NCBI RefSeq assembly: GCF_002464935.1
Contig: NZ_NBYY01000009.1
Coordinates: 310,001 to 374,000 of the forward strand
Origin: Candidatus Enterovibrio escicola
Lineage (GTDB): Bacteria > Pseudomonadota > Gammaproteobacteria > Enterobacterales > Vibrionaceae
Direction of reading: 5' to 3'
Length of the DNA stretch: 64,000 nucleotides
The translations under genes and the position numbers were made by a program. Positions 50,890 through 62,111 of this stretch are shown in pieces (positions within the stretch are counted from its first letter, which is position 1; every line of letters begins with the position of its first letter). The notes under the pieces were generated by a model. That model was not told the origin of the DNA. It ran no database searches and worked only from the letters and a program-made list of their open reading frames with translations.

Positions 50890-50955
50890 CGTTCGTTTGT
50901 GCAACGGTTATTAACGCAAGGCAGAATAAAGGTTTGCGCGTTGCACAAAGACATT
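50890..50955. promoter_or_regulatory. candidate resolution (res) region
   Basis: Between the divergent tnpA and tnpR genes, an 11-base inverted repeat (TTTGTGCAACG at 50896-50906 and CGTTGCACAAA at 50939-50949) is separated by 32 bases. In Tn3 elements the tnpA-tnpR gap holds the resolvase binding sites and both promoters. Confidence 0.55.
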
Positions 50956-50992
50956 GCAAAATAAAAACAAATGGCAACAGGTTATCGCAACA

Positions 50993-51547
50993 ATGAAATG
51001 TGGTTACGCACGAATATCAACTCAAGATCAAAACACCCAAGTACAGGTAGCAGCGCTCTTGAGCGCTGGGTGCAAACTGGTCTTCGAGAAACAAGCCTCT
51101 GGCGGCCGCTGGGATCGACCTGAGTTACACCGTCTGCTTGAGCAATTGCGCCCACGTCGATACGGTGGTAGTTTGGAAACTAGACCGACTATCGCGGTCA
51201 TTAAAAGATTTACTAACGATCTTAGAAAAAATAGAAATTGCTGGGGCGACCTTTTTGAGTCTCACAGAATCAATCGATACCTCAGCCCCTGCTGGACGTT
51301 TGATGATGCAGATAGTGGGTTCGTTTGCTGAATTTAAACGAGCTACACTTCGAGAACGTACAAAAAATGGTCTAGATGCCGCCAGAAAAGAAGGGCGCGT
51401 TGGTGGGCGTCGGCCGAAACTAACCAAACAACAGCAAGACGAAATAGTCTCATTGGTTACGTCTGGTAAAAAACAGGCGCTGATGCGGCCAGGTTGTTTC
51501 AAGTACATCCGTCTACAGTTAGTCGTCTTTTAACAAAAGACAAATAA
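50993..51547 (+). pseudogene. tnpR: Tn3-type serine resolvase with two frameshifts
   Basis: From the ATG at 50993 the catalytic start MKCGYARISTQDQNTQ (with the active Ser) is open for about 52 codons, through LHRLLEQLR. A frameshift near 51150 moves to VVVWKLDRLSRSLKDLL... A second frameshift near 51475 moves to the C-terminal helix-turn-helix AARLFQVHPSTVSRLLTKDK ending at 51547. All expected blocks are present in order; only the frame is broken. Confidence 0.92.
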
Positions 51548-51640
51548 ATTTTACCTGTACCATCCCCGAACTTTTAAAAAAGCTAGGTTTTAAGGTTGGC
51601 GATTGAAGAGAAAGTACGTGTTATTTTGTGTTTTTAAATC

Positions 51641-51678
51641 CTTAACGTAGGATAATTTACTAATTCCCTGTCTACCCC
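51641..51678 (-). repeat. Tn3-type right terminal inverted repeat
   Basis: 38 bp, reverse complement of the left repeat with one mismatch. Followed by the duplicated ATTTA. Confidence 0.95.
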
Positions 51679-51920
51679 ATTTAGTCCGCTATACACAAAT
51701 GATTAAGTTAGTGCAAAGTCCTTTTCTTCCTATCTGTTTTATCTGACACACCTCCAAGACAAATCTACTGGCACCACGTTCGTTGATTCAAACCAAACTA
51801 CAGGTCTATCACAATTTTCGTATTCCACAATAGTACGGGGTTGAGGGGGTATTTACACAAGGTAAGGCGACGATGGGAGGTTTTTATGACTTTCAACCCT
51901 AGGTTTAAATAATAATGCTG
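51679..51920 (+). mobile_element. divergent IS982 copy, right part
   Basis: Continues the copy broken at 47909: MIKLVQSPFLPICFI, then TTFVDSNQTTGLSQFS (first catalytic Asp region) and GKATMGGFYDFQP. It ends or fades near 51920; the remaining third is absent. Confidence 0.75.
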
Positions 51921-51929
51921 CTTCTTGCC

Positions 51930-52415
51930 CTAAAATTGCTCAAGATCCATCGACGACTAATCGTAAGCAAGCAATCAAAGACAAGATAGAAACAGATCAG
52001 AGATCTTTCGTTCATTTGTTGCTCGAAAACGATTAAAATCTAAAGCAAATATCACACGTACATGCTAATACAGGAATCACCGTCAACCATGAGTAAATGT
52101 ATTGTTTTGTCGCAGTCGATAAACGGCAAAGAGGTAAACTCTACCATCACTTACGGCAGGAACATAAACGAGATCGCTAAGGTCGCAAAGAAAGGTGCCC
52201 ACCATTAAAAATAAAGTCTTCATTGATGAACAACCCTCGTTTGCAGATGGTCGAGAACGGTTTGATAATTGGAAAATTAGTACAATTTTAGGTAAAATAA
52301 TACTGGTGCTATCGTCACTATATTAGAATGTAAAAGTCATTCTTATTTGATTAAGAAAGTAGCATAAAAACGGGAAACTGATATCACCTAAGCGACAATT
52401 AATCTGCTGATACCA
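51930..52415 (+). mobile_element. IS30-family remnant
   Basis: In pieces: FVHLLLENDW, ANTGITVNHE, YCFVAVDKRQRGKLYHHLRQE, VFIDEQPSFADGRERFDNWKIS and an ECKSHSYLIKKVA catalytic-type segment. It is similar to the remnant at 0.54-1.7 kb. Many frame breaks. Confidence 0.65.
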
Positions 52416-52417
52416 TA

Positions 52418-52737
52418 GGTGTTGTTGCCCAGATATCTGAACTAATCACAATTCCTAGAATCAAATAATCATGGAGTTAAACAGGAGGTAATGATGGGAA
52501 AAGCCAAGCACAAGATCAGCAACTGGAAACAATATAATTAAGCATTAGCAAACCTTGTTTCAGTCATTTTTTAGATACCGTGATTGAAACGGCACTTATG
52601 GTAAAAGGTATGTTTAAGCTTCCACTTCGTAGATTTAAAGGCTTTCTCCATTCAGTTTTCACGTTGATGAACGTCCTACTGAAATCCCTTAAATCCACCT
52701 GCATTAATAATGTGTTAGAAGACCATAAAAGTTAAGT
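52418..52737 (+). mobile_element. IS5 (IS903 group) 5' fragment with internal deletion
   Basis: Left end GGTGTTGTTGCCCAGATATC, then MGKAKHKISNWKQYN, then a jump to DTVIETALMVKGMFKLPLRRFKGF..FTLMNVLLKSLKSTC. An IS982 copy follows at 52738. The 3' end of the same IS5 type resumes at 53338, so the IS982 probably inserted into it. Confidence 0.8.
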
Positions 52738-53334
52738 AACCTGAGCTGCGCATAAGAAATTAACTAAATGCCAAAGGCGCGATCTGATTATTTAAAAAAA
52801 ACTATCCACTGCATAAGGACTTTGCCATGCATAACTTATAACGCTGTTTTCGTCGATGTCGACGACTTTTGCCAGACGTTCCTCCCTGCACGGGAGGAAA
52901 CACCTAATTTCTTCCGGTGTCAAACAAAGAAACAAACCTTCTCGCCTCTCCATTAACGAAATTATGACGCTAGTGATAGTTTTCTATAAATCGGAGTATC
53001 GAGAATTTAAAATTTATTACATTCACTTTGTTTGTCGCTACCTCACCAACAAATTTCCTACATTAGTCAGTTACACGCAAATTCTCAAGCTCATGTAAAG
53101 TCTTCTGGATCTACTTTGCTCTTACCTCATTCACCGTCAGGTGAGGCCGACAAGGATTGCCCTCGTTGCTTCGTCTAAGCCACAGGTTTATCACAACCTA
53201 CGCATTCTCAGACATCAGGTTTTTAAAGGTACCTCTAAGCGAGGAAAAGGAACAATGGGGTGGTTCTACGGCTTCAAATTACACCTTATTAACCTCAGAT
53301 CTGCATAGGTAAGCGCTTAGGCAGATCTGAGGTT
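52738..53334 (+). mobile_element. IS982 copy ending in a right-end palindrome
   Basis: Starts AACCTGAGCTGCGCATAAG and runs through VDVDDFCQTF, the open piece 52856-53098 (KHLISSGVKQRNKPSRLSINEIM...) and FKGTSKRGKGTMGWFYGFKLHLI. It then joins a palindrome of two right ends at 53291-53334 (AACCTCAGATCTGC / GCAGATCTGAGGTT). The catalytic second half is absent. Confidence 0.85.
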
Positions 53335-53337
53335 AAT

Positions 53338-53480
53338 AACAATGCTCAAGTTAGTGAAACGCTATCAAATATAAAAGCGATAAACGAAGTTATAAGACTC
53401 GGTATGCCTGTTCGCCTGCAGATAAATTAAGACTGTAAAAAAGATTTGGATCAGCGTGTTATAGGAATAATTCAATCAAC
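53338..53480 (+). mobile_element. IS5 (IS903 group) 3' fragment
   Basis: Codes for the C-terminal end NAQVSETLSNIKAINEVIRLGMPV, followed by the terminal GGATCAGCGTGTTATAGG stretch and a degraded end near TCAACACC. It pairs with the 5' fragment at 52418. Confidence 0.8.
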
Positions 53481-53566
53481 ACCTCCTGGTTGTTGTATAA
53501 CAAATAGCCTTCCGACTCTCTTATTAATCATTTTAATCTAGCAGATAAGTGTACTATTTTATAGCG

Positions 53567-53920
53567 CTATTTATTTGATTCGAAATAAGTCCCCCACCCA
53601 TCATAATCAATGCTGTGTTTTTCAGCCAGCGCAACCAGCTTTCCAACTTGCCCATCGATACGATCTGCATTTAGCACTGTTTCCATTATGGCGTCAAAAC
53701 AAATCATCCTGCTGCCATTTTTCACTTCCAGTTCTTTTACTTCAAAACCCAATTTGAATGCCTCCACCACTACACTATCCATCTCAGCATAGGTGCTTGT
53801 TGCCGACAGGTGGTGCTCAATTGTATAAAGTGCTGACGGATCACTGCCATCTTCAAGCAATGCAGCAATTATTCCTCTCGTTTCACTTTTTTGTTCTTTA
53901 ATAATGTCCGTGTAAGACAT
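53567..53920 (-). CDS. rraB: ribonuclease E inhibitor RraB
   Basis: 117 residues, intact. RraB binds RNase E and changes the makeup of the RNA degradosome. Family blocks: AALLEDGSDPSALYTIEHHLS near residues 19-39, VVEAFKLGFEV near 51-61, and the C-terminal IDYDGWGTYFE. It stands alone in an IS-dense block. In related bacteria it is found near argF/pyrB, here 48 kb away. Confidence 0.95.
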   Translation of the reverse strand: MSYTDIIKEQKSETRGIIAALLEDGSDPSALYTIEHHLSATSTYAEMDSVVVEAFKLGFEVKELEVKNGSRMICFDAIMETVLNADRIDGQVGKLVALAEKHSIDYDGWGTYFESNK

Positions 53921-54074
53921 TGTATAACTCTAGACTGAGAAAACACAGTGCACTATGGCAGGGATTACCAAGCTTTTCCATGTGTAATTTATGATATATT
54001 TTTTACTCTCATGAATATTTCTCAAACATAAAATACGCACTCATCGTATGTTAATTGAGAATTTAAAACTTACC

Positions 54075-54412
54075 TTAAATCTGAAGTGCGACATTTCTCA
54101 ATCAAGCTGCTAATACTCTTTCCTTAAAGAAGGACGGAAGTGCCACTTAAACTTTAAACATTTCTTAGGTCGATGATTAATCCTTGCTTGAGAGAAGGTA
54201 ATTTTTTCATCGCTGAGAATTCCTAAGTTTATCCCTTTCTTTACGTATTGTCTCAAAAGCCCATTAGCATTTTTATTTGCCCCTAGTTTCCACGAAAAGT
54301 AAGAATGTGCAAAGTCAATTTCAACATCCAAAGCTTTTGCTATCTTTTCATGATGAGCAAACTCTCGACCATTATTTATCGTAATCGTATGGACATGCTT
54401 TTTGTATGGCAT
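54075..54412 (-). mobile_element. IS30-family transposase C-terminal fragment
   Basis: The open piece 54110-54412 has the IS30 catalytic motif as VHTITINNGREFAHHEKIAKAL (DNG changed to NNG), HSYFSWKLGANKNANGLLRQYVKKG, and SQARINHRPKKCLKFKWHF. The terminal sequence CTTAAATCTGAAGTGCGAC near 54075-54090 matches the IS30 end near rpoE. The 5' part is replaced by IS982 sequence at 54405. Confidence 0.85.
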
Positions 54413-54774
54413 TTAGTTCATTTCTTATGCGCAGTTCAGGTTAAGAAGAAGCGGCATCTATGGTGCAAACTTCATTTTGCCGTTGATGTATCTACTCATG
54501 AGATTATTGCTGCAGACAACGGGGGTAAAAAATAATATGAAACCCAAAGTGATGAAAATGTAGGACAGCCTGATGCTCCAGAAACGATTTATTATTGAAA
54601 CCGTTTTTGACCAACTAAAAAACATATCCCAAATCAAGCATTCTCAGCACCGTAGTTGTATCAGCTTTATGGTCAACTTGCTAGTGGGGCTCATCGCGTA
54701 TTCATTTCAACCGAAAAAGCCGAGTATCAAGATAACTCGGCTTGATAAGCAAGCTCTTATGCAGATCGGAGGTT
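54405..54774. mobile_element. IS982 / IS5 mosaic
   Basis: Three pieces in a row: an inverted IS982 left end (54405-54441, ...CTTATGCGCAGTTCAGGTT), an IS5 internal stretch (54443-54520, KKRHLWCKLHFAVDVSTHEIIAADN), and the IS982 3' third (54521-54774, MKPKVM..., [21 protein letters not shown], to CAGATCGGAGGTT). It shows repeated recombination between resident IS copies. Confidence 0.85.
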
Positions 54775-54879
54775 AATCACTTCCTTGCCGGTACTGCAGA
54801 CTTCTTTTGTCACTCAATAATCAAAACCATACACTTATTGTTACAAGTGAGATCAGTATTGGCCTCCAATTCCCATAAG

Positions 54880-55110
54880 TGACGATCGTCATCACTTGAT
54901 GCTCACGGACGATCTTTCCCCTTACAATTAAAGTTAACTTTATGTTGCCTTTGACCGCAATCCAAGTATTGGTAAGTAGTAAAACTACGTTCTAAACTTC
55001 AGCATCTTAGCTATTTCTGAATGAAAATAATCCGTGTCATATCGGGGAAGACTAGATATGAATATGGCCTGATTTGCAGTGAAAATACGTTTAAAGCGAA
55101 ACAGAAAACT
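54880..55110 (-). mobile_element. IS91-family fragment
   Basis: Matches the 5' part of the IS91 remnant at 20.75-21.0 kb: GQRQHKVNFNCKGK and the upstream FKRIFTANQAIFIS and YDTDYFHSEIAKML stretch. Only about 230 bp. Confidence 0.65.
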
Positions 55111-55183
55111 ATTTGGGTAGCAACTTCCAACATGGAGACATTGACACAATACACAATTAATGATCTGTCATCGCGTATTAAAA

Positions 55184-55672
55184 TTACCTAATCGAGAACT
55201 GGCGACGTACTCGACGCAGTAAAAGAAAGAGCCAAGGCCAGAGAATAAAATTAAGCACACCTGACAACAGCAACTCTGGATAAAATTTGACACCAGATAC
55301 CAGATACTCACCCAAGAATTCTAGGACTTTTCCTGCCAAGGTCAGCGGTAAGAGCAAAGTAGCCTGTTGCCAAAGAGACATATTTCTAAGTAATTGGAAA
55401 TTCAGTGCAACAATATACACTAATATCGACATCATCAACCCGTGTATACCCAATGTCGAACCCAACATCAAATCCCACAACAAGCCTAAAATAAGCGCTG
55501 TCCCAACGTTGACACGGTGTGGCAAGGCTAACACCCAATAAAACGCGACCAGTAAAACCCATGAAGGACGAAACGGTGTTAACTCACTTGGCCACGGTGC
55601 CGTTTGTAAGATCAGGGCAATGATAAACGATAACCAAATTATCAGATAACCCCGAAATATAGAATTAGTCAT
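55184..55672 (-). CDS. mreD: rod shape-determining protein MreD
   Basis: 162 residues, inner-membrane protein with about five hydrophobic helices; part of the elongasome with MreB, MreC, RodA and PBP2. Features: N-terminal helix RGYLIIWLSFIIALILQ, the APWPSELTPFRPSWVLLVAFYW segment characteristic of MreD, and LLWDLMLGSTLGIHGL. It overlaps mreC by 8 bases. The next gene in Vibrionaceae would be maf then rng; IS debris follows instead. Confidence 0.95.
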   Translation of the reverse strand: MTNSIFRGYLIIWLSFIIALILQTAPWPSELTPFRPSWVLLVAFYWVLALPHRVNVGTALILGLLWDLMLGSTLGIHGLMMSILVYIVALNFQLLRNMSLWQQATLLLPLTLAGKVLEFLGEYLVSGVKFYPELLLSGVLNFILWPWLFLLLRRVRRQFSIR

Positions 55673-56603
55673 TTTTTGTTTCTTGCTCTTCTAAAGCTGC
55701 ATCATTTCTATTTTTTTCTAGTACAGCTTGTTGCCCATATTCCACAGGCATATTGGTATCCTCTGTGCCTTCAGTTTTATCAACATTCGTTTGCCATACT
55801 AGCAACAGATAACGTAATTTGTCGAACTGCACTGCTGGCATTGCATCCACTTGAGCAAAAGGCCGACGATTATCGAAAGAAAATGACGTCACTTTTGCAA
55901 CCGGATACCCCTCAGGAAAAACCCCACCTAATCCAGACGTAACTAACATGTCCCCTGCCTCAATATCGGCACTGCTTGGAATGTTTTGTAATTGTATATT
56001 ATCACTTTGTCCTCGACCTGCTGCGATGACGAGAATATCATTACGCATAACCCTAACTGGGATCGCATGGGTCGGATCCGTGATCAACAACACACGACTA
56101 TTGTGTGCACCAACATAAGAAATTTGTCCGACAATTCCATGTTCATTGATCACAGATTGTCCTTTATACGCCCCATTTGTTCGCCCTTTGTTAATCATTA
56201 CCTGATGCTTATAGGGATCAGAACCAACACCCATAACTTCCGCCAGCATTTTACGTTCTTCACGCACAAATGGGGAATGTAGTAACCTTCTCAATAGCTG
56301 GTTTTTCTTTTTAATTTGATCGAGCAGTAACTGATCGCTGCGAAGCAGCAAAAGCTCTTCCTTAAGTTGGGTATTTTCAATAAGAAGTTGCTGATGAGAG
56401 GTAAATTGACGGAAGACGTTATCCAACATATCCCGCGGCACATTCGAAGCATATTGAAGTGGTGCAACTACAGAATTGAGCAAATAGCGGAAATTGGTGA
56501 AATCTTCAAGAAGACCATCAGCCAGCATGAGGCTGACTGATACAAATAAAGCAGAAAACAGACGTAATGGTACAGATGGCCCTCGACCAAAGATTAGTTT
56601 CAT
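55665..56603 (-). CDS. mreC: cell shape-determining protein MreC
   Basis: 312 residues. Bitopic protein: short cytoplasmic start, one membrane helix (PLRLFSALFVSVSLMLADG), a coiled-coil stretch (LLIENTQLKEELLLLRS...), then the beta-barrel domains with VNKG-like VMINKGRTNGAYKGQSVINEHGIVGQI and GDMLVTSGLGGVFPEGYPVAKV. It links MreB to the wall enzymes. Between mreB (31-base gap) and mreD (overlap). Confidence 0.96.
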   Translation of the reverse strand: MKLIFGRGPSVPLRLFSALFVSVSLMLADGLLEDFTNFRYLLNSVVAPLQYASNVPRDMLDNVFRQFTSHQQLLIENTQLKEELLLLRSDQLLLDQIKKKNQLLRRLLHSPFVREERKMLAEVMGVGSDPYKHQVMINKGRTNGAYKGQSVINEHGIVGQISYVGAHNSRVLLITDPTHAIPVRVMRNDILVIAAGRGQSDNIQLQNIPSSADIEAGDMLVTSGLGGVFPEGYPVAKVTSFSFDNRRPFAQVDAMPAVQFDKLRYLLLVWQTNVDKTEGTEDTNMPVEYGQQAVLEKNRNDAALEEQETKND

Positions 56604-56634
56604 TCAGCTACAACCTGTCATAGATAGATGACGA

Positions 56635-58499
<1,865 letters not shown>

Positions 58500-58752
58500 A
58501 ACTGAATTACAAATCCAACACATTGTTTTTCGTGTGGAATACTTATTCCTCCAAGGTGATCATTGTAACTACCATTGCCAATTATGCAACAACACCTTAC
58601 AGTCAGAACATACCTAACCGACTTATCCGGCAGGGACAACTAGAGAGAATTGATGAGCTTGCTATGAACAATTCAGATATCCACAATCTTTTTCGAATAC
58701 GAGGCCTCAGCATGAATACCGTGGTACGAGTTTAAAAAACTCGTACCACGGT
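58500..58752 (+). mobile_element. IS1-family InsA-like fragment ending in a hairpin
   Basis: The piece 58523-58735 contains a stretch like the IS1 InsA helix-turn-helix end: LIRQGQLERIDELAMNNSDI then HNLFRIRGLSMNTVVRV. The usual zinc-finger cysteines upstream are blurred. At 58718-58752 a perfect 35-base hairpin (16-base arms ACCGTGGTACGAGTTT, loop AAA) follows. InsB is absent. Confidence 0.55.
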
Positions 58753-58764
58753 AGGCATTATATG

Positions 58765-59359
58765 ATTAAACAAGGCCTAGAACACACTGATCCCTGTTTT
58801 CTTTACAGTCTTAATTTGTCTGCTGGCAAACAGGCATACTATTGTCTGCTGGCAAACAGGCATACTAAGTCTTATAACTTTGTTTATCGCTTTCACATTT
58901 GCCATATACCTTTAGGCCTGTAGCATCAATAACGACAAGGGAGATAGCTCCTCAATTCAGCAAACGGTGCTTAACTTCTACGGTTTTCGACCACTTACTA
59001 ATGCAAGTATATGTAGGGAAGCGGGACATTCATCAACGCAAGAACTAAATTAAGAAAGCCTTTTAATCCATGAAGTGGGAGCTTAAAAATACCTTTTACC
59101 ATCAGTGTTGTTTCAATCACGGTATCCGAAAATATAACCCCCACGCCCACGATGAGCGTGATACTTTAGACAATTCCATCCATTAATGGCTGCAGCATCT
59201 ATCCAAAAAATCACTGAGCCACGGTTTACTAATGCTTGATTATATTGTTTCCAGTTTCTCATCTTGTGCTCAACCTCTCCCATCATCACCTCCCGTCTAA
59301 CTTCATAATGATTTAATCGTAGAAATTACTGTTAGCTCAGATATTTGGGAAACAACGCC
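58765..59359 (-). mobile_element. IS5-family (IS903 group) copy with large internal deletion and a 26-bp tandem repeat
   Basis: Both end regions are present (a degraded right end near 58765 and AAACAACGCC at 59359). Compared with the full copy at 35.16 kb, the central ~450 bp are missing between the KCESDKQSYKT tail and the KVYG region. A 26-bp unit starting TGTCTGCTGGCAAACAGGCA is duplicated in tandem at 58817-58868. Confidence 0.85.
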
Positions 59360-59389
59360 GATGCTATAGCATAAATTCACAACAATCTA

Positions 59390-59690
59390 CATTGTTTTTC
59401 TTCAAAGCTGGTAACTGAATTCTTCATAATCTCCAACTCCGCTTCCTACTTAGAAAGCAGCAGTTTTAGTTCGGCATTTTTAGGGGCAAGTTCCCATTCT
59501 CTATATATCAACATTTGTACTGTAGTTTAAGTTACTTTACGCCAAACATAACACTGTTATTAATCTAAAGATAATTGTCTCTCTCACTTAATTTAAACTC
59601 TAATGGTTCAGCCAGCTTCAATACCTCAGCTTTTAATTTTAGAGTATGTTTAGTCCGTTTGGTTTGTTCGTAGTCATTAATTTACCTGAT
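59390..59690 (-). mobile_element. IS3-family OrfA-like remnant
   Basis: Minus-strand pieces QTKRTKHTLKLKAEVLKLAEPLE and, farther on, PKNAELKLLLSK*EAELEIMKNSV resemble the N-terminal helix-turn-helix and the leucine-zipper end of IS3 OrfA proteins. Short and broken; OrfB is not seen. Confidence 0.4.
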
Positions 59691-59965
59691 TAAACTCAGT
59701 TCTGGTATAAGTGTTATTTTTTAAGTTGAATGATTTTGATGCTAGGATTTCTTGTTGAAACGAATAAACAATGAGTTTACCAATCAAATTGACCATAAAG
59801 TTCATCCCACATTTGTGCCGAAAATGCTCGATTTGGGATAGATGTGTTAGTTGGTAAAAAACTGTTTTGCTGATAAATCGATTTCTCAGTATAATAAGAC
59901 AGTCACAAAGTTCATTACCTTTGATCTCATGCTCTTCCGTGTATTCGTGATGAAAGAAAGCCATT
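59690..59965 (-). mobile_element. divergent IS982 3' fragment
   Basis: The piece 59677-59964 codes RNRFISKTVFYQLTHLSQIEHFRHKCGMNFMVNLIGKLIVYSFQ, the IS982 C-terminal block with the catalytic Glu position changed to Lys (IETVFDQL becomes SKTVFYQL). Confidence 0.75.
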
Positions 59966-60900
59966 TATATTAAAAATAACGTCAGGCTGTTTAAACCCTA
60001 AACATTTTTTAGGTTGATGATTGATCCTTGCTTGAGTAAGGATCATATATTCATCAGTGACCCTCTTTAAGTCTGTTCCTTTCTTTCACGTACTGTCTCA
60101 ATATCCTATTAGCATTTTCATTTGCCCCTCATACCTATTAAGAGTAAGGTTGGGCAAAGTAAATCTCAAAATTAAAAGCTTTTTCTGTCATCTTATGCTG
60201 ATAAAACTCTCAACCATTATCTGCCGTAATCGTATGGACATGCTTTTTGTGTGGTATCAGTAAATCAATGCTCACTACGGTGATATCAGCTCCCGATTTC
60301 GACGCCACTTTTTTAATTAACTTCAGATCTGTATTAAGTGCATCTTAAAAAACTGCGCCTATACAGACTTGGAGTTAATTAGTCCATGCAATATTTTCTC
60401 GGGATACCAATCGTTTTGGATTAACAGATAAACAAAAGTTCTTTGATCTGTTGGTATATTGTATTTACTTGCTCGCTTACGCTTATTCATCGATAGATCT
60501 CGAGCAATTCTAGGGGAAGACTCACCGTTATTACGGTACCTTTTCAGCTCTCGGTAAACTGAAGAACAGTAGCATTTGATTATCTTTTCAATATCTAAGA
60601 TTATAATTCTCTATTCCAGAATAGCTGTAATTCGGTATCTCAATTCCGCTGACAACATCTGGTAATTAATGGTAGCACTGTTTGTTCAATTGGAGAGAAG
60701 AACGTACCACTTTCGGTAGTTGGCTTCCTCTTCTACACCAAACCATATCTGTCTCAGTTATCATATGAATTGACAAGCAAGTATGTAGAAATGATGATTA
60801 ATGCTAAAAACCATACTCGAAGGTTATCAGTAAGCTTAGTTTCAAGATCTTTGAGAACTTATCAGAAGTTAGTGCAACCCATTTTTTAAATCACGCAGAT
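59966..60900 (-). mobile_element. IS30-family remnant
   Basis: Minus-strand pieces: INHQPKKCLGFKQPDVIFNINGF near 59966-60030, the NGRELSAS...TEKAFNF and TITADNG region near 60170-60240 (matching VHTITADNG), FVYLLIQNDWYPEKILHG near 60390-60440, and RARSMNKRKRASKYNIPTDQ near 60450-60500. Stops and frameshifts throughout. A degraded pair of IS982 right ends lies near 60310-60380. Confidence 0.65.
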
Positions 60901-61177
60901 ATCCCTATGCAAGGCAGGTGAGAACTCTATTACAGATCTCGGTGAGAAAATCGTTAATTCATAAACTCTTGCGACGAAATACCCATCATAACCCCGTGGC
61001 TTAATTAAAGGCGAACATTTCTGATTAGACCAGTATTTTACTGCCATTTACTGTAATTCATCTATAATTGCGTTTTTGTAGTAGCCTGAACTACATAAAC
61101 ACGGATTCTCGCACCCATGAGTGTTGAAAAAAAATATATTATCTTTTATCTACAAGAACAGGGGCAAAGCGATCGGC

Positions 61178-61633
61178 ATGACGAAAAATCGAAAAGTTTT
61201 ACTCCTCAACGGCCCAAATCTGAACATGTTAGGGATTCGAGAACCTAGTCAATACGGACAAAAAACATTGAACAGCATAGTCACACACCTGACATCGCTG
61301 GCAGCCAAGCTCAATATTCAACTTAATCATTTGCAATCAAATGTGGAACACATCCTGATTGACACCATCCATCAGGCTATGGGTAACACCCATTTTATAA
61401 TCATCAACCCTGCTGCTTTTACGCACACCAGTGTAGCACTAAGAGATGCTGTACTCTCAGTAGGCATTCCATTTATTGAGGTACACCTCTCCAACGTATA
61501 TGCACGTGAACCTTTCCGTCATCATTCCTTTTTTTCTGACAAAGCGGTAGGTGTTATTTGCGGATTAGGCGCTGACGGATACGAATTTGCACTGATAGCA
61601 GCAGCTCGCTGTTTGCAATTAGATACCAACTGA
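61178..61633 (+). CDS. aroQ: 3-dehydroquinate dehydratase, type II
   Basis: About 151 residues from the ATG at 61178 ([19 protein letters not shown]). An upstream in-frame ATG would add 19 unlikely residues. It converts 3-dehydroquinate to 3-dehydroshikimate. Motifs: [17 protein letters not shown] with the catalytic Tyr, [31 protein letters not shown], and [17 protein letters not shown]. Start of the conserved aroQ-accB-accC operon, 28 bases before accB. Confidence 0.96.
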   Translation: MTKNRKVLLLNGPNLNMLGIREPSQYGQKTLNSIVTHLTSLAAKLNIQLNHLQSNVEHILIDTIHQAMGNTHFIIINPAAFTHTSVALRDAVLSVGIPFIEVHLSNVYAREPFRHHSFFSDKAVGVICGLGADGYEFALIAAARCLQLDTN

Positions 61634-61661
61634 TACGATAATTTTAAAGAGTCAATACACC

Positions 61662-62099
61662 ATGGATATTCGCAAGATTAAAAAACTGATTGAACTAGTC
61701 GAGGAATCTGGTATTTCAGAACTAGAAATTTCCGACGGTGAAGAATCAATACGCATCAGTCGCGTAGTCGCATCCCTCCCTGTACCTACGCATATACTAG
61801 GTACGCCGATTGTTACTGAACCTGTTACCACTGCACCCGTAGTAAATGCTCCTGCCGAAGTAGTTAATCATAAAGTATTATCTCCAATTGTAGGTACGTT
61901 CTACCGATCTTCCAGTCCTGAGGCCAAACCCTTCATCGAAGTAGGCCAACTCGTTGACGTTGGTGATACCCTTTGCATCATTGAAGCAATGAAAATGATG
62001 AACCAGATTCAAGCTGACAAAATGGGCGTGGTTAAAGCTATTTTATGTGTAGACGGCCAGACCGTTGAATTCGACGAAGTCTTGATCATCATCGAGTAA
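61662..62099 (+). CDS. accB: biotin carboxyl carrier protein of acetyl-CoA carboxylase
   Basis: 145 residues. It carries biotin between the carboxylase and transferase parts of acetyl-CoA carboxylase. N-terminal [23 protein letters not shown], a Pro/Val/Ala-rich linker (residues ~40-70), then the biotinyl domain with Lys111 in EAMKMMNQI. Between aroQ and accC; 12 bases before accC. Confidence 0.98.
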   Translation: MDIRKIKKLIELVEESGISELEISDGEESIRISRVVASLPVPTHILGTPIVTEPVTTAPVVNAPAEVVNHKVLSPIVGTFYRSSSPEAKPFIEVGQLVDVGDTLCIIEAMKMMNQIQADKMGVVKAILCVDGQTVEFDEVLIIIE

Positions 62100-62111
62100 T
62101 TAAGGACAACT

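Larger units (their letters stand above)
47910..51678. mobile_element. Tn3-family transposon with 38-bp inverted repeats and 5-bp target duplication
   Basis: 3769 bp. The left repeat at 47910-47947 and the right repeat at 51641-51678 begin GGGGTAGACAGGGAATTAGT and end TAAG, differing at one position. They are flanked by the direct repeat ATTTA (47905-47909, 51679-51683). It carries only tnpA (minus) and tnpR (plus), divergent around a res-like region, and no passenger gene. Both genes carry inactivating mutations, so it is now immobile unless helped in trans. It inserted into an IS982 copy. Confidence 0.96.

Noticed and set aside
51125..51508. 127-codon minus-strand frame in the resolvase region
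   Set aside because: Antisense to the frameshifted tnpR; no support.
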